Positions 1-7,164 of a stretch of DNA of 18,363 nt are shown one piece after another. A program made the translations under genes and the position numbers. A model generated the notes under the pieces. It made no database searches. It saw only the letters and a list, made by a program, of their open reading frames with translations, and was not told the origin of the DNA. Each line of letters starts with the position of its first letter. Position 1 is the stretch's first letter. This DNA comes from CAYLNM01 sp964385045. Lineage in GTDB: Bacteria; Planctomycetota; Phycisphaerae; Phycisphaerales; SM1A02. The stretch is taken from NCBI GenBank assembly GCA_964385045.1, contig CAYLNM010000088.1, forward strand, positions 1 to 18,363. The letters run 5' to 3'.

Positions 1-11
1 CCCAGTCGTCA

Positions 12-135
12 CCCGCTGCCGCCGCTGCTGCCGCCGCCGCTGCTGCCGCCGCCGTCGCAGCTGGTGCCGCCGTCGCTGCCGCCGCCGCTGCTGCCGCCGT
101 CGCCGCTGGTGCCGCCGTCGCTGCCGGCAACGAGT
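12..135. repeat. GCC/GCT simple-sequence tract
   Basis: The stretch is built almost entirely of GCC, GCT, GTC and GTG triplets. Within it the block CTGGTGCCGCCGTCGCTGCC occurs twice, starting at 61 and 106, so the tract has higher-order duplication with a 45-bp offset. Read on the minus strand in one frame it would encode a Gly/Ser/Asp-rich string ending at a stop at 9-11. That frame differs from the aldo/keto reductase upstream of it, and I see no start codon with a ribosome binding site for it. I regard it as an expanded low-complexity tract downstream of the reductase. A real Gly/Ser-rich tail of some protein cannot be excluded because the window begins here. Confidence 0.6.
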
Positions 136-142
136 CCCGCCC

Positions 143-916
143 TCAGCCGCCGCTCCGCGCCGCGGCATCGGCCAGCCGCACGTTCTCCGCGAGGTGGCCG
201 AGGTCGAGCCCGCCGACCACCACGCAGTCGACCGCGGGGTGCCGCACCGCGAACGGGATCGCCTCCGCCGGGGGGTGATGTCCGCTCGCGAGCGCCTTCT
301 TCACCATGACCCCGAGGCCGGCGTCCGCGGCCCGGCGCATCACCGCGTCGTGCTCGGTGTCCCCGGCGTGGTAGGTGACCATCAGGACGTCCGCCCACGG
401 CAGGGCGGCCTCGGCGCCCGCGACCGTCTTGCCCGAGAAGCCGATCCGCCGCGCGAGCCCGGCCTCGCGCAGGGCCAGCATCGTCTCGGGCACCCGCTCG
501 CCGGCGAGGGCGACCTCGTCGCGACCGTCCGAGTGCACCAGCAGCACGTCGACCGCGTCGGTCCGCAGCCGCCGCAGGCTCGTCTCGAGCGATCGGCGGA
601 TCGCCGCCGCGGTGAAGTCGTACCTCGAGACGCCGTCCTCGAACCGTTCGCCGACCTTGGTCGAGAGCACGAACTCGTCGCGCCGGTGGGCGAGGTGCCG
701 GCCGATCCGCTCCTCGCTCATGCCGTAGGCGGGGGCGGTGTCGATCAGCGTGACGCCGAGGTCGAGCACGCCACCGAGCACGCGGCCCGCGGCCGCCTCG
801 TCGGGCAGCTGGTACGGCCGCGGGTACTTGATGCCGACCGCGCGGCCGATCTTGAAGGCGCCGAAGCCGAGGACGCTCACGTCCGGGCCGTCGCGACCGA
901 GGGCTCGATGCTCCAC
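143..916 (-). CDS. aldo/keto reductase
   Basis: This predicted 257-residue cytoplasmic NAD(P)H-dependent oxidoreductase of the aldo/keto reductase superfamily would interconvert a carbonyl and an alcohol; the substrate is unknown. The visible catalytic tetrad is Asp59 and Tyr64 (LIDTAPAYG), Lys87 (STKVG) and His128 (LLVHSDG). The C-terminal part (GVMVKKALASG, VVVGGLD) fits the cofactor-binding end of the barrel. At about 257 residues it is shorter than typical 280-330-residue members, resembling compact bacterial forms. I chose the GTG at 914-916 because GAGGAG lies about six bases upstream and the family's usual beginning (RALGRDGPDVSVLGFGAF) follows at once. It overlaps the end of the upstream FAD oxidoreductase by 40 bp in another frame, which suggests co-transcription and translational coupling. 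The family call is firm and the substrate is not predictable. Confidence 0.9.
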   Translation of the reverse strand: MEHRALGRDGPDVSVLGFGAFKIGRAVGIKYPRPYQLPDEAAAGRVLGGVLDLGVTLIDTAPAYGMSEERIGRHLAHRRDEFVLSTKVGERFEDGVSRYDFTAAAIRRSLETSLRRLRTDAVDVLLVHSDGRDEVALAGERVPETMLALREAGLARRIGFSGKTVAGAEAALPWADVLMVTYHAGDTEHDAVMRRAADAGLGVMVKKALASGHHPPAEAIPFAVRHPAVDCVVVGGLDLGHLAENVRLADAAARSGG

Positions 917-2103
917 GTCGTCTCCTCGTCCCAGGGCGGGCAGGCGACCCCGGGGCGGGGCCACCGCGCGAGGGCCCGCAGGTCCGGCGGGGCGCCGCCG
1001 GGGGGATCCAGCCGCTCCATGATCCGGTCGACCAGTCGCGGCACCAGCGCGAGCTTGGTCGGCCACGCGGTCAGCACGTCGCCCTCCTCGAGGACGGCCG
1101 CGTCGCCGGGACGAGCCCCGCCGGCCGCGACCGCCTCGGCGCGGTCGACGCGGTAGCTGCCCCAGTCCGCCCGCGACAGGTCGACGCCGGGCAGGACCTC
1201 GGCGAGCTCGCGCCGCGCCCGCTCGAGGAGCACCGGTCGCTCGAGCTCGACCCCCTCCTCGGCGACCTGGCCCCCGACCTGCCACACGATGCGGTCGGCG
1301 GCGTCGCGGGTGGTGGTGATCGTGACGCGGGTCGCCATCCCGTCGACGCAGTGGCCGTTGAGGACGGGCAGCTCGCCCCGCAGCACCACCATGTGCAGCG
1401 GCCGCCGCTGCATCACCGGGCCCTCGCCGCGGCCGAGCCGCTCCCGGAGGGCCGCGTTCCCGGAGCCGGCGCAGAGGACGAGGCGGCGGGGCAGGAGGTC
1501 GAGCGGGGATCCGTCGGCGGGCGAGAGCAGCCGCACGCGGCGGCGTCCGTCCGCGGCGCGGTCCAGCTCCAGCCCGCCGCGGGCGTCGACGCGGAGGATC
1601 TTCGCCCCGTGCCGCGAGGCGAGGTCGCCGAGCATGCTGCCCGGCTCCACCACCTGCTCGTCGAGCCGGGCCACGGTGCCCGGGCACGCCCGCAGGGCCG
1701 GCGGCCGCTCGTGGTCGTCGAGGGGGCGGGCGGTCACCGCGAGGCCGCGGAGGGCCCCGAGCATCGCCATCCGCGAGCGGAGCTGCCGCGTCTGCCAGAG
1801 GTGGCAGTACTCGGCCCGCAGCCGGGTGTGCGAGAGGTCCGGGCGGCCGGCCCCGGCCAGCGCCTCGCGCCAGCGGCGGGGCATGTCGCGAATCGTCCGG
1901 GCCGAGGCGGTCAGGACGCCGCGGAGCGAGTACTTCAGGCCGCCGTGGACGATGCCCTGCGAGGCGATCGTCTGGCCCGAGCCGAGGTCGCCGGCCTCGA
2001 GCAGCAGGGCCCGGTGTCCGGCCGCGTCGAGGACGTCGAGCAGCCACAGGCCGGTCACGCCGCCACCGAGCACCACCACGTCGAGCTCGAGCGGCGAGTT
2101 CAT
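877..2103 (-). CDS. FAD-dependent oxidoreductase (DAO / glycerol-3-phosphate dehydrogenase-like)
   Basis: This 408-residue flavoprotein is of the DAO type (D-amino acid oxidase / GlpD-like fold). The N-terminal Rossmann motif is VVVLGGGVTGLWLL (Gly13-Gly18), followed by the acidic end of beta-2, LLLEAG (Glu36), which contacts the FAD ribose. GSGQTIASQGIVHGGLKY (residues 41-58) resembles the glycerol-3-phosphate dehydrogenase segment GSGTSSRSTKLIHGG. A second FAD-contact segment is RRLVLCAGSGN. The substrate cannot be told; an amine, amino acid or glycerol phosphate is possible. The ATG at 2101-2103 begins just before the FAD motif. No Shine-Dalgarno precedes it; instead a TTGACC-17-CACGAT element ends six bases before the ATG, consistent with a leaderless transcript. 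The stop lies inside the downstream aldo/keto reductase, so the two probably act together. The intergenic region of about 258 bp is shared divergently with isocitrate dehydrogenase. Confidence 0.85.
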   Translation of the reverse strand: MNSPLELDVVVLGGGVTGLWLLDVLDAAGHRALLLEAGDLGSGQTIASQGIVHGGLKYSLRGVLTASARTIRDMPRRWREALAGAGRPDLSHTRLRAEYCHLWQTRQLRSRMAMLGALRGLAVTARPLDDHERPPALRACPGTVARLDEQVVEPGSMLGDLASRHGAKILRVDARGGLELDRAADGRRRVRLLSPADGSPLDLLPRRLVLCAGSGNAALRERLGRGEGPVMQRRPLHMVVLRGELPVLNGHCVDGMATRVTITTTRDAADRIVWQVGGQVAEEGVELERPVLLERARRELAEVLPGVDLSRADWGSYRVDRAEAVAAGGARPGDAAVLEEGDVLTAWPTKLALVPRLVDRIMERLDPPGGAPPDLRALARWPRPGVACPPWDEETTWSIEPSVATART

Positions 2104-2109
2104 GCCGGC

Positions 2110-2138
2110 ATCGTGTCCGGGTCCGCGGAGCCGGTCAA
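2110..2138 (-). promoter_or_regulatory. candidate promoter of the FAD oxidoreductase operon
   Basis: On the minus strand TTGACC (2138-2133) is followed by a 17-base spacer and CACGAT (2115-2110), then six bases and the ATG. The -35 element is good and the -10 is weak (matches at positions 2, 5 and 6). A start point at or next to the ATG would give a leaderless mRNA, agreeing with the missing Shine-Dalgarno. Confidence 0.4.
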
Positions 2139-2272
2139 GGCGACCGCGGATCGCCCCCGAACGTCGTGTCGTGGGCCGCGGGCGCGGGGGCCGGCGTCGG
2201 CGGCGCCGAGGTGCGTCGCAGGGGCGTGCGAGCCCGGTTCCCGAGTGCTCACAGGCGGGGCCGGTGATTCGG

Positions 2273-2278
2273 TATCCT
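2273..2278 (+). promoter_or_regulatory. candidate -10 element for isocitrate dehydrogenase
   Basis: TATCCT stands out in very GC-rich sequence about 84 bases before the isocitrate dehydrogenase start and resembles the -10 hexamers before other genes here. No convincing -35 is seen at 16-18 bases, so the call rests on the -10 alone. Confidence 0.3.
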
Positions 2279-2361
2279 CCACGCCCGCGCATGGCCGGTC
2301 CCCGACCGACGCCCCTCCGGGGGCGCGCCGCGCGCCCGAGGGCGGAGAGGAAGGCATCGTC

Positions 2362-3387
2362 ATGAAGCACACCGTGGTCCTGATCCCCGGCGACGGGATC
2401 GGCCCGGAGGTCGCGTCGGCGGCCCGCCGGGTCATCGACGCCACCGGGCTCGACATCGACTGGGTGGAGCGGCACGCCGGCGTGTCCGCGATCGAGCGGG
2501 GGGCGGACGACGTCCTGCCCGAGGACACCGTGGCCGCGATCCGCGAGCACCGCGTCGGCCTCAAGGGCCCGTGCACCACGCCCGTCGGCGGCGGCTTCTC
2601 GTCCGTGAACGTGGCCCTGCGGAAGAAGCTCGACCTCTACGGGGCGGTGCGCCCGGTGCGGTCGATGGCCGGGGTGCCCACCCGGTTCGAGGACGTCGAC
2701 GTGATCGTCGTCCGCGAGAACACCGAGGGCCTCTACTCCGGCATCGAGAACGAGGTGACGGGGGGCGTGGTCACCAGCCTCAAGGTGGCGACCGAGCACG
2801 CCTGCCGCCGCATCGCCCGCTTCGCCTTCGACTACGCCCGCTCCCGCGGCCGGTCCCGGCTGACGGTGTTCCACAAGGCGAACATCATGAAGCTGACCGA
2901 CGGGCTCTTCATCCGCTGCGCGAAGGAGGAGCACGAGCGTGGGAACGAGGACATCGAGTTCGAGACCGCGATCATCGACGCCGCCTGCATGCGGCTGGTG
3001 CAGGATCCGACGCAGTTCGACGTGATCCTGTGCGAGAACCTGTACGGCGACGTGATCAGCGACCTCTGCGCGGGACTCGTGGGCGGGCTCGGCGTGACGC
3101 CGGGGGCCAACTTCGGCGGCGAGCACGCGATCTTCGAGGCCGTCCACGGCTCGGCCCCCGACATCGCGGGGCGGGACGTGGCGAACCCGCTCGCCCTGAT
3201 CATGAGCGGCGTGATGATGCTCCGGCACCTCGGCGAGACGCGGGACGACGCCGCGTGCGCCGCCGCGGCCGACCGCATCCGCGACGCCTACGACGCCTGC
3301 CTCCGGGCGGGCGAGCGGACGCAGGACCTCGGCGGGGAGCTCGGGACCACCGAGTTCGCCGAGGCGATGGCGGCCCGGCTCGGCTGA
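2362..3387 (+). CDS. NAD-dependent isocitrate dehydrogenase
   Basis: This 341-residue enzyme of the isocitrate/isopropylmalate dehydrogenase family oxidatively decarboxylates isocitrate to 2-oxoglutarate in the TCA cycle. Visible landmarks are the N-terminal LIPGDGIGPEV, the substrate-binding SSVNVALRK (Ser80-Lys88) with YGAVRPVRS (Arg97, Arg100), RENTEGLYSGIENEV, FHKANIMKLTDGLF, and the metal-binding ENLYGDVISDLCAG. HGSAPDIAG carries Asp267-Ile268 at the cofactor-specificity site, pointing to NAD rather than NADP. NVALRK, TEGLYSGIE, HKANIMK and LVQDPTQFDV match the mitochondrial-type NAD isocitrate dehydrogenase more closely than LeuB. Homoisocitrate or isopropylmalate dehydrogenase are weaker alternatives. 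The ATG is preceded by GGAGAGGAAGG at good spacing. It is transcribed divergently from the FAD oxidoreductase, with the alpha/beta hydrolase 102 bp downstream on the same strand. Confidence 0.9.
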   Translation: MKHTVVLIPGDGIGPEVASAARRVIDATGLDIDWVERHAGVSAIERGADDVLPEDTVAAIREHRVGLKGPCTTPVGGGFSSVNVALRKKLDLYGAVRPVRSMAGVPTRFEDVDVIVVRENTEGLYSGIENEVTGGVVTSLKVATEHACRRIARFAFDYARSRGRSRLTVFHKANIMKLTDGLFIRCAKEEHERGNEDIEFETAIIDAACMRLVQDPTQFDVILCENLYGDVISDLCAGLVGGLGVTPGANFGGEHAIFEAVHGSAPDIAGRDVANPLALIMSGVMMLRHLGETRDDAACAAAADRIRDAYDACLRAGERTQDLGGELGTTEFAEAMAARLG

Positions 3388-3489
3388 CGGGACCGGGCGA
3401 CGTCCACCGTGCACGCGGCGGTGCGGGCCGTCGCCGGCTCGCCGTCGGGCTCGCCGGCCGGGATCACGGATCGAATCGAGGACGGCACC

Positions 3490-4353
3490 ATGACGGACGA
3501 GACGACCTGGGAGATCGCGGGCAGCGGCGGGGAGCCGATCCTCGGCGTGGCCCATGCGCCGGCGGAGGTCGCGCCGGGCCCGCCGGCGGCCACCGTGATC
3601 GTGGCCCACGGCTTCAAGGGGTTCATGGACTACGGCATGTTCCCCGCCATCGCGCGCACGCTCGCGTCCGCGGGGCTGCACGCCCACCGGTTCAACTTCA
3701 GCCACTCCGGCGTCACGCGGGACCCCCGCACCTTCGCCCGCCCCGAGCTGTTCGAGCGCGACACCTGGAACCGGCAGGTCGAGGACCTCGCCGCGATCCA
3801 CGCCGCCCTCGACGCGGGCCGGCTCCCCGGCGGCGATCGTCCGCGGGTCTGGCTCGGCCACTCGCGGGGCGGGGCCTCGGTGATCCTCGCCGCCGGCCGC
3901 GGCGCGCTCGGCGAGCCGGCGGGCATCGCGACCGCCGCCGCCCCGGCCGACGCGGTGCGGCTGGACGAGGCCGACCGCGCGCGGCTGCGACGCGAGGGGT
4001 TCCTCCCGTCGCCGTCCGCCCGCACCGGACAGGCCCTGCGGGTGGGGCGGGCCTGGCTCGAGGAGATCGAGGCGGATCCGCACGACCACGACCCCTGCGT
4101 GCAGGCGGGGCGGATCCGCTGTCCGATGCTGATCGTGCACGGCGCGGACGACGCCACCGTGCCCGTGAGCGACGCGGAACGGCTGGCCCGGGCCGCGGGC
4201 GGGCCGGTCGAGACGCTCGTGATCCCGGCGGGCGACCACGTCTTCGGCACGCCGCACCCCGCGTCCGCCGACGCCCCGCCGTCCCCGGCGCTCGAGGCGC
4301 TGCTCGGGGCGGTGATCCGCTTCGCCCGCTCGGTGGTGGGCGAGGGGAGCTGA
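3490..4353 (+). CDS. alpha/beta hydrolase
   Basis: This predicted 287-residue cytoplasmic serine hydrolase has an alpha/beta-hydrolase fold. The oxyanion-hole segment is VIVAHGFKGFMDYGMFP (from residue 36), followed by RFNFSHSGV. The nucleophile elbow is GHSRGG with Ser125, the acid is Asp220 or Asp221 in VHGADDATVPV, and the catalytic His250 lies in AGDHVFG. This pattern resembles a conserved bacterial group of small uncharacterised esterase-like or dienelactone-hydrolase-like proteins; the substrate is unknown. The ATG at 3490 is chosen because GAGGA lies about eight bases before it. An upstream in-frame GTG at 3409 would only add 27 low-complexity residues. There is no signal peptide. It follows isocitrate dehydrogenase on the same strand after 102 bp, so co-transcription is possible, but no functional link is apparent. 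Confidence 0.85.
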   Translation: MTDETTWEIAGSGGEPILGVAHAPAEVAPGPPAATVIVAHGFKGFMDYGMFPAIARTLASAGLHAHRFNFSHSGVTRDPRTFARPELFERDTWNRQVEDLAAIHAALDAGRLPGGDRPRVWLGHSRGGASVILAAGRGALGEPAGIATAAAPADAVRLDEADRARLRREGFLPSPSARTGQALRVGRAWLEEIEADPHDHDPCVQAGRIRCPMLIVHGADDATVPVSDAERLARAAGGPVETLVIPAGDHVFGTPHPASADAPPSPALEALLGAVIRFARSVVGEGS

Positions 4354-4391
4354 GCGAGCCCGCGGCGGGGGTGCGGACGGGCAGCCTGCCG

Positions 4392-4436
4392 GCGTCCTCG
4401 CCGTGCCGCGGCGGCACCGCGCCGCGGGGAGGACGC
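4392..4436 (+). other. inverted repeat downstream of the hydrolase
   Basis: GCGTCCTC (4392-4399) pairs with GAGGACGC (4429-4436). A nested CCGCGG/CCGCGG stem (4406-4411 with 4422-4427) sits inside the loop. The structure begins 38 bases after the hydrolase stop and its right arm is the first unit of the 13-bp tandem array. It could act as a terminator-like or RNA-stability structure. There is no T tract. Confidence 0.4.
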
Positions 4437-4519
4437 GCGGCGAGGACGTGCGGCGAGGACGTGCGGCGAGGACGTGCGGCGAGGGCGTGCGGCGAGGGCG
4501 TGCGGCGAGGGCGCGGGCG
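4429..4519. repeat. 13-bp tandem repeat, seven units
   Basis: Seven head-to-tail units of GAGGACGTGCGGC start at 4429, 4442, 4455, 4468, 4481, 4494 and 4507. Units 2-4 are identical. Unit 1 has one change, units 5 and 6 share an A-to-G change (GAGGGCGTGCGGC), and unit 7 is degenerate. The unit is not a multiple of three, so the array is not expected to be coding. It occupies the 303-bp gap (4354-4656) between the hydrolase and the DinG helicase; the rest of that gap holds the inverted repeat and a -10-like hexamer next to the helicase start. Confidence 0.9.
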
Positions 4520-4644
4520 CAGGGCCGCGGCCCCGGTGCCGCCGAGCGTCGCCCGACCGCACCCCACCGGGCCCTTCGGCGCGGCGCATCCGCCGCCTCC
4601 GTGCCCGGCGGCCGCCCGAGCGGTCGGGTCCCCGCCCGCCGCCG

Positions 4645-4650
4645 TATCCT
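4645..4650 (+). promoter_or_regulatory. candidate -10 element of the DinG gene, leaderless geometry
   Basis: TATCCT is followed by six bases and then the ATG at 4657. No Shine-Dalgarno is present and no clear -35 is visible. A transcript starting at the usual distance from this hexamer would begin at the start codon. Confidence 0.4.
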
Positions 4651-4656
4651 GCTGCG

Positions 4657-6687
4657 ATGCCGATCGACCCGGTGCGCATCCTCGCCGAGGACGGCCCGCT
4701 CGCCCGCCGCCTCGGCGGCTGGGAGCACCGCCCCCCGCAGTCCCGGATGGCCGAGGCGGTGGACGACGCCCTCGCCGCCCGGAGCCCGCTGCTGGTCGAG
4801 GCCCCGACCGGGATCGGCAAGTCCTTCGCGTACCTGCTGCCGGCGATCCGCCGCGTGGTCGAGCACGGGGAGCGGGTCGTCGTCTCGACCCACACGATCA
4901 ACCTGCAGGAGCAGCTCGTCGAGCGCGACCTGCCGCTGCTCAACGCGGTGATCCCCGAGGAGTTCACCGCGGTGCTCGTCAAGGGCCGCGGCAACTACGT
5001 CTCGCGGCGGCGGCTCGAGCTCGCCGACCGCCGGAAGGACCGCCTGCTCGACGCCGACGCGGCTCGCCGCGAGCTGGCCGAGCTCGTGCGGTGGGCGGAC
5101 GAGACCACCGACGGAAGCCTCGCGACCCTGCCGCAGCTGCCCCGGGGCGACGTCTGGGACCACGTCCAGAGCGACTCGGGCAACTGCATGGGCCGCCGAT
5201 GCCCCGAGCACGAGCGGTGCTTCTACCAGCGAGCGCGGCGACGCATGGAGCACGCCGACATCCTGGTGTGCAACCACGCGCTGTTCTTCAGCGACCTGGC
5301 GCTGCGGGCCAACGGGGCGGGCTTCCTGCCGCGGTACGACCACGTGATCCTCGACGAGGCCCACACCGTCGAGGACGTCGCCTCCGAGCACTTCGGCCGC
5401 TCCCTCGCCCGCGGGCGGGCCGAGCACCTCCTCCGCGTGCTCTACGACCTGCGGCGGCGCAAGGGCTTCCTCGCCACCCTTCGGCTCGCCGACGGCGACA
5501 CCGACGCGGTCGACCGCGCGATCGAGGCGGTCCTCGCGGCGGGACGGGCCGCGGACGGCTTCTTCGCCGACCTCGAACGGTTCCACGCCGAGCACGAGCG
5601 GGACCAGGGCCGCATGCGCGAGCCGGGGATGGTGCCCGACACGCTCTCGGAGCCGATGGCGCGGCTCGCCGGGCGCCTGCGCGGCCTCCGCGACCGGGCC
5701 GCGACCGACGCCGACGAGCACGAGCTCTCGGGCTACGCGGCCCGGGCCGCCGACGTGGCGGCCGACGTCGTGACGCTCCTCGAGCAGCGGCTCGAGGGCT
5801 GCGTGCACTTCGTCGACGTGACCGCGCCCCGGGGCGGGCCCGCGGCCGGACGCCGGGGCGGTCGCCCGCGGGTGAGCCTCAAGTGCATGGCGGTGGACGT
5901 GGCGCCGATCCTCCGCGAGCACCTGCTCGGCGCTGGGCTCGGCGTCGTGATGACCTCGGCCACCCTCGCCACCGGGGAGGGGGAGCGGGCGTTCGCCCAC
6001 GCGGCGGCCCGGCTCGGGGCCGAGACCGCCACCGCGCTGCGGCTCGACAGCCCCTTCGACCTCGCCCGGCAGATGGAGCTCGTCGTCGACCCGTCGCTGC
6101 CGGATCCCGGTCGCCGCGAGTTCCCCGGCGCGATCGCCCCGCGCATCGAGTCGCTGGTCGAGGAGACGGGCGGGGGCGCGTTCGTCCTCTTCACGAGCTT
6201 CGCCATGCTGCGCGACGTCGCCCGCCGCCTGCGGGGGCGCCTCGAGGACCGTGGCCATCCGGTGCTCGTGCAGGGCGACGACGGGCCGCCGGGCATGCTG
6301 CTGCAGCGATTCCGCGCCGACCCGGCGTCGGTGCTCTTCGGCACCGCGAGCTTCTGGCAGGGCGTCGACGTGCGGGGCGAGGGCCTGCGCAACGTGATCA
6401 TCACGCGGCTGCCGTTCGAGGTGCCGGACCGGCCCATCGTCGAGGCCCGGCACGAGGCGATCCGCGAGCGCGGCGGTCATCCGTTCATGGACGATCAGGT
6501 GCCGCGGGCGGTGCTGCGCTTCCGGCAGGGGATCGGCCGGCTCATCCGCGGACGCGACGACCGCGGCATCGTCGCGGTGCTCGACCCGCGGATCGTGACC
6601 CGCCCGTACGGGCGTCACTTCACCGCCGGACTGCCGGAGGACGTGCCGGTGCGGCGCCTGGACCTCACCGAGCCGGAGTGGGCCTGA
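4657..6687 (+). CDS. dinG: DinG-family ATP-dependent DNA helicase
   Basis: This 676-residue superfamily 2 helicase is of the XPD/DinG type, whose members unwind DNA 5' to 3' and serve in repair or R-loop and replication-conflict resolution. In order: Q-motif region (RPPQSRMAEAV), Walker A APTGIGKS (49-56), motif Ia THTINLQEQL, iron-sulfur region (Cys177, Cys182, Cys188), DEAH box at 233-236, VMTSATLA (motif III-like, 431-438), FGTASFWQGVDVRGEGL, and motif VI QGIGRLIRGRDDRG (Gln624-Arg631). In E. coli DinG four cysteines hold a 4Fe-4S cluster. Here the first, expected after KGRGNY, is Ser116, while the other three remain; an extra Cys205 lies in ILVCNH. The ATG follows a TATCCT hexamer by six bases with no Shine-Dalgarno. 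The family call is firm; DinG versus YoaA subgroup is not settled. Confidence 0.9.
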   Translation: MPIDPVRILAEDGPLARRLGGWEHRPPQSRMAEAVDDALAARSPLLVEAPTGIGKSFAYLLPAIRRVVEHGERVVVSTHTINLQEQLVERDLPLLNAVIPEEFTAVLVKGRGNYVSRRRLELADRRKDRLLDADAARRELAELVRWADETTDGSLATLPQLPRGDVWDHVQSDSGNCMGRRCPEHERCFYQRARRRMEHADILVCNHALFFSDLALRANGAGFLPRYDHVILDEAHTVEDVASEHFGRSLARGRAEHLLRVLYDLRRRKGFLATLRLADGDTDAVDRAIEAVLAAGRAADGFFADLERFHAEHERDQGRMREPGMVPDTLSEPMARLAGRLRGLRDRAATDADEHELSGYAARAADVAADVVTLLEQRLEGCVHFVDVTAPRGGPAAGRRGGRPRVSLKCMAVDVAPILREHLLGAGLGVVMTSATLATGEGERAFAHAAARLGAETATALRLDSPFDLARQMELVVDPSLPDPGRREFPGAIAPRIESLVEETGGGAFVLFTSFAMLRDVARRLRGRLEDRGHPVLVQGDDGPPGMLLQRFRADPASVLFGTASFWQGVDVRGEGLRNVIITRLPFEVPDRPIVEARHEAIRERGGHPFMDDQVPRAVLRFRQGIGRLIRGRDDRGIVAVLDPRIVTRPYGRHFTAGLPEDVPVRRLDLTEPEWA

Positions 6688-6873
6688 GCGACGCACGGGG
6701 GATCCGCCGGCGGCGCCCGGGGCGGCCCCACCGATGGCTCGATCACGGCGTCGCGGCCGTCGCCCGCCGTCCGAGTTCCGAGGGGCACCGCGCGTCAATC
6801 CGGGCAAGGCAGGGAGCGTGGGGGGCCGTGTGGTCGCGATGCGAGGAAGAACCCCTCCCCCATCGACGCGTAA

Positions 6874-6889
6874 GTGCGTGATCACGCAC
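6874..6889. promoter_or_regulatory. perfect 16-bp palindrome, candidate operator
   Basis: GTGCGTGATCACGCAC is a perfect inverted repeat without a loop. It ends nine bases before the -35 hexamer of the promoter at 6899-6926, a usual place for an activator or repressor dimer. No specific regulator family can be named. Confidence 0.5.
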
Positions 6890-6898
6890 GCGCGGTGG

Positions 6899-6926
6899 TT
6901 GAATGCGACGCATCACCGGCTATGCT
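6899..6926 (+). promoter_or_regulatory. candidate sigma-70 promoter of the PEP-CTERM gene
   Basis: TTGAAT (6899-6904), a 16-base spacer and TATGCT (6921-6926) form a good housekeeping-type promoter in a GC-rich background. Transcription would start near 6933, leaving a leader of about 250 bases before the ATG at 7187. Confidence 0.55.
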
Positions 6927-7148
6927 CGCCTCACGCGGCGCCTCGGGGCGTCGCATGGGAATCGGACCGACGCTGGGGACGGCTGTCGCCGGAGCAGCTC
7001 CTGCGACACCGAGACGTCGCCCGACACGTGGGGGCGCCGCCGTTCTTCGCTCCATCGCGCCTCGTCGGCGTGCGGAGCCCGAGCCGATTCCGTCCGGTCC
7101 GCCGTCGTTCGGCGGTCCGGGCCCCGTCACCCGACGTTCGGGCGGCGG

Positions 7149-7164
7149 ATCCTGCATGCAGGAT
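7149..7164 (+). promoter_or_regulatory. perfect 16-bp palindrome before the ribosome binding site
   Basis: ATCCTGCATGCAGGAT is a perfect inverted repeat that ends about ten bases before the AAGGAAG ribosome binding site (7174-7180) of the PEP-CTERM gene. It could be a protein-binding site on DNA or a leader RNA element. Its role is not known. Confidence 0.45.

Noticed and set aside
4429..4519. A short CRISPR array
   Set aside because: The units are 13 bp, directly abutting and without spacers, and no cas genes are near. It is a plain tandem repeat.
877..6885. A 2002-codon open frame on the minus strand and a 1436-codon open frame on the plus strand (2571-6881)
   Set aside because: Both run antisense or out of frame through the firmly identified isocitrate dehydrogenase, hydrolase and helicase genes and have low-complexity Arg/Pro/Gly/Ala translations. 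They reflect the scarcity of stops at this GC content. Only the last 408 codons of the minus frame are a real gene.
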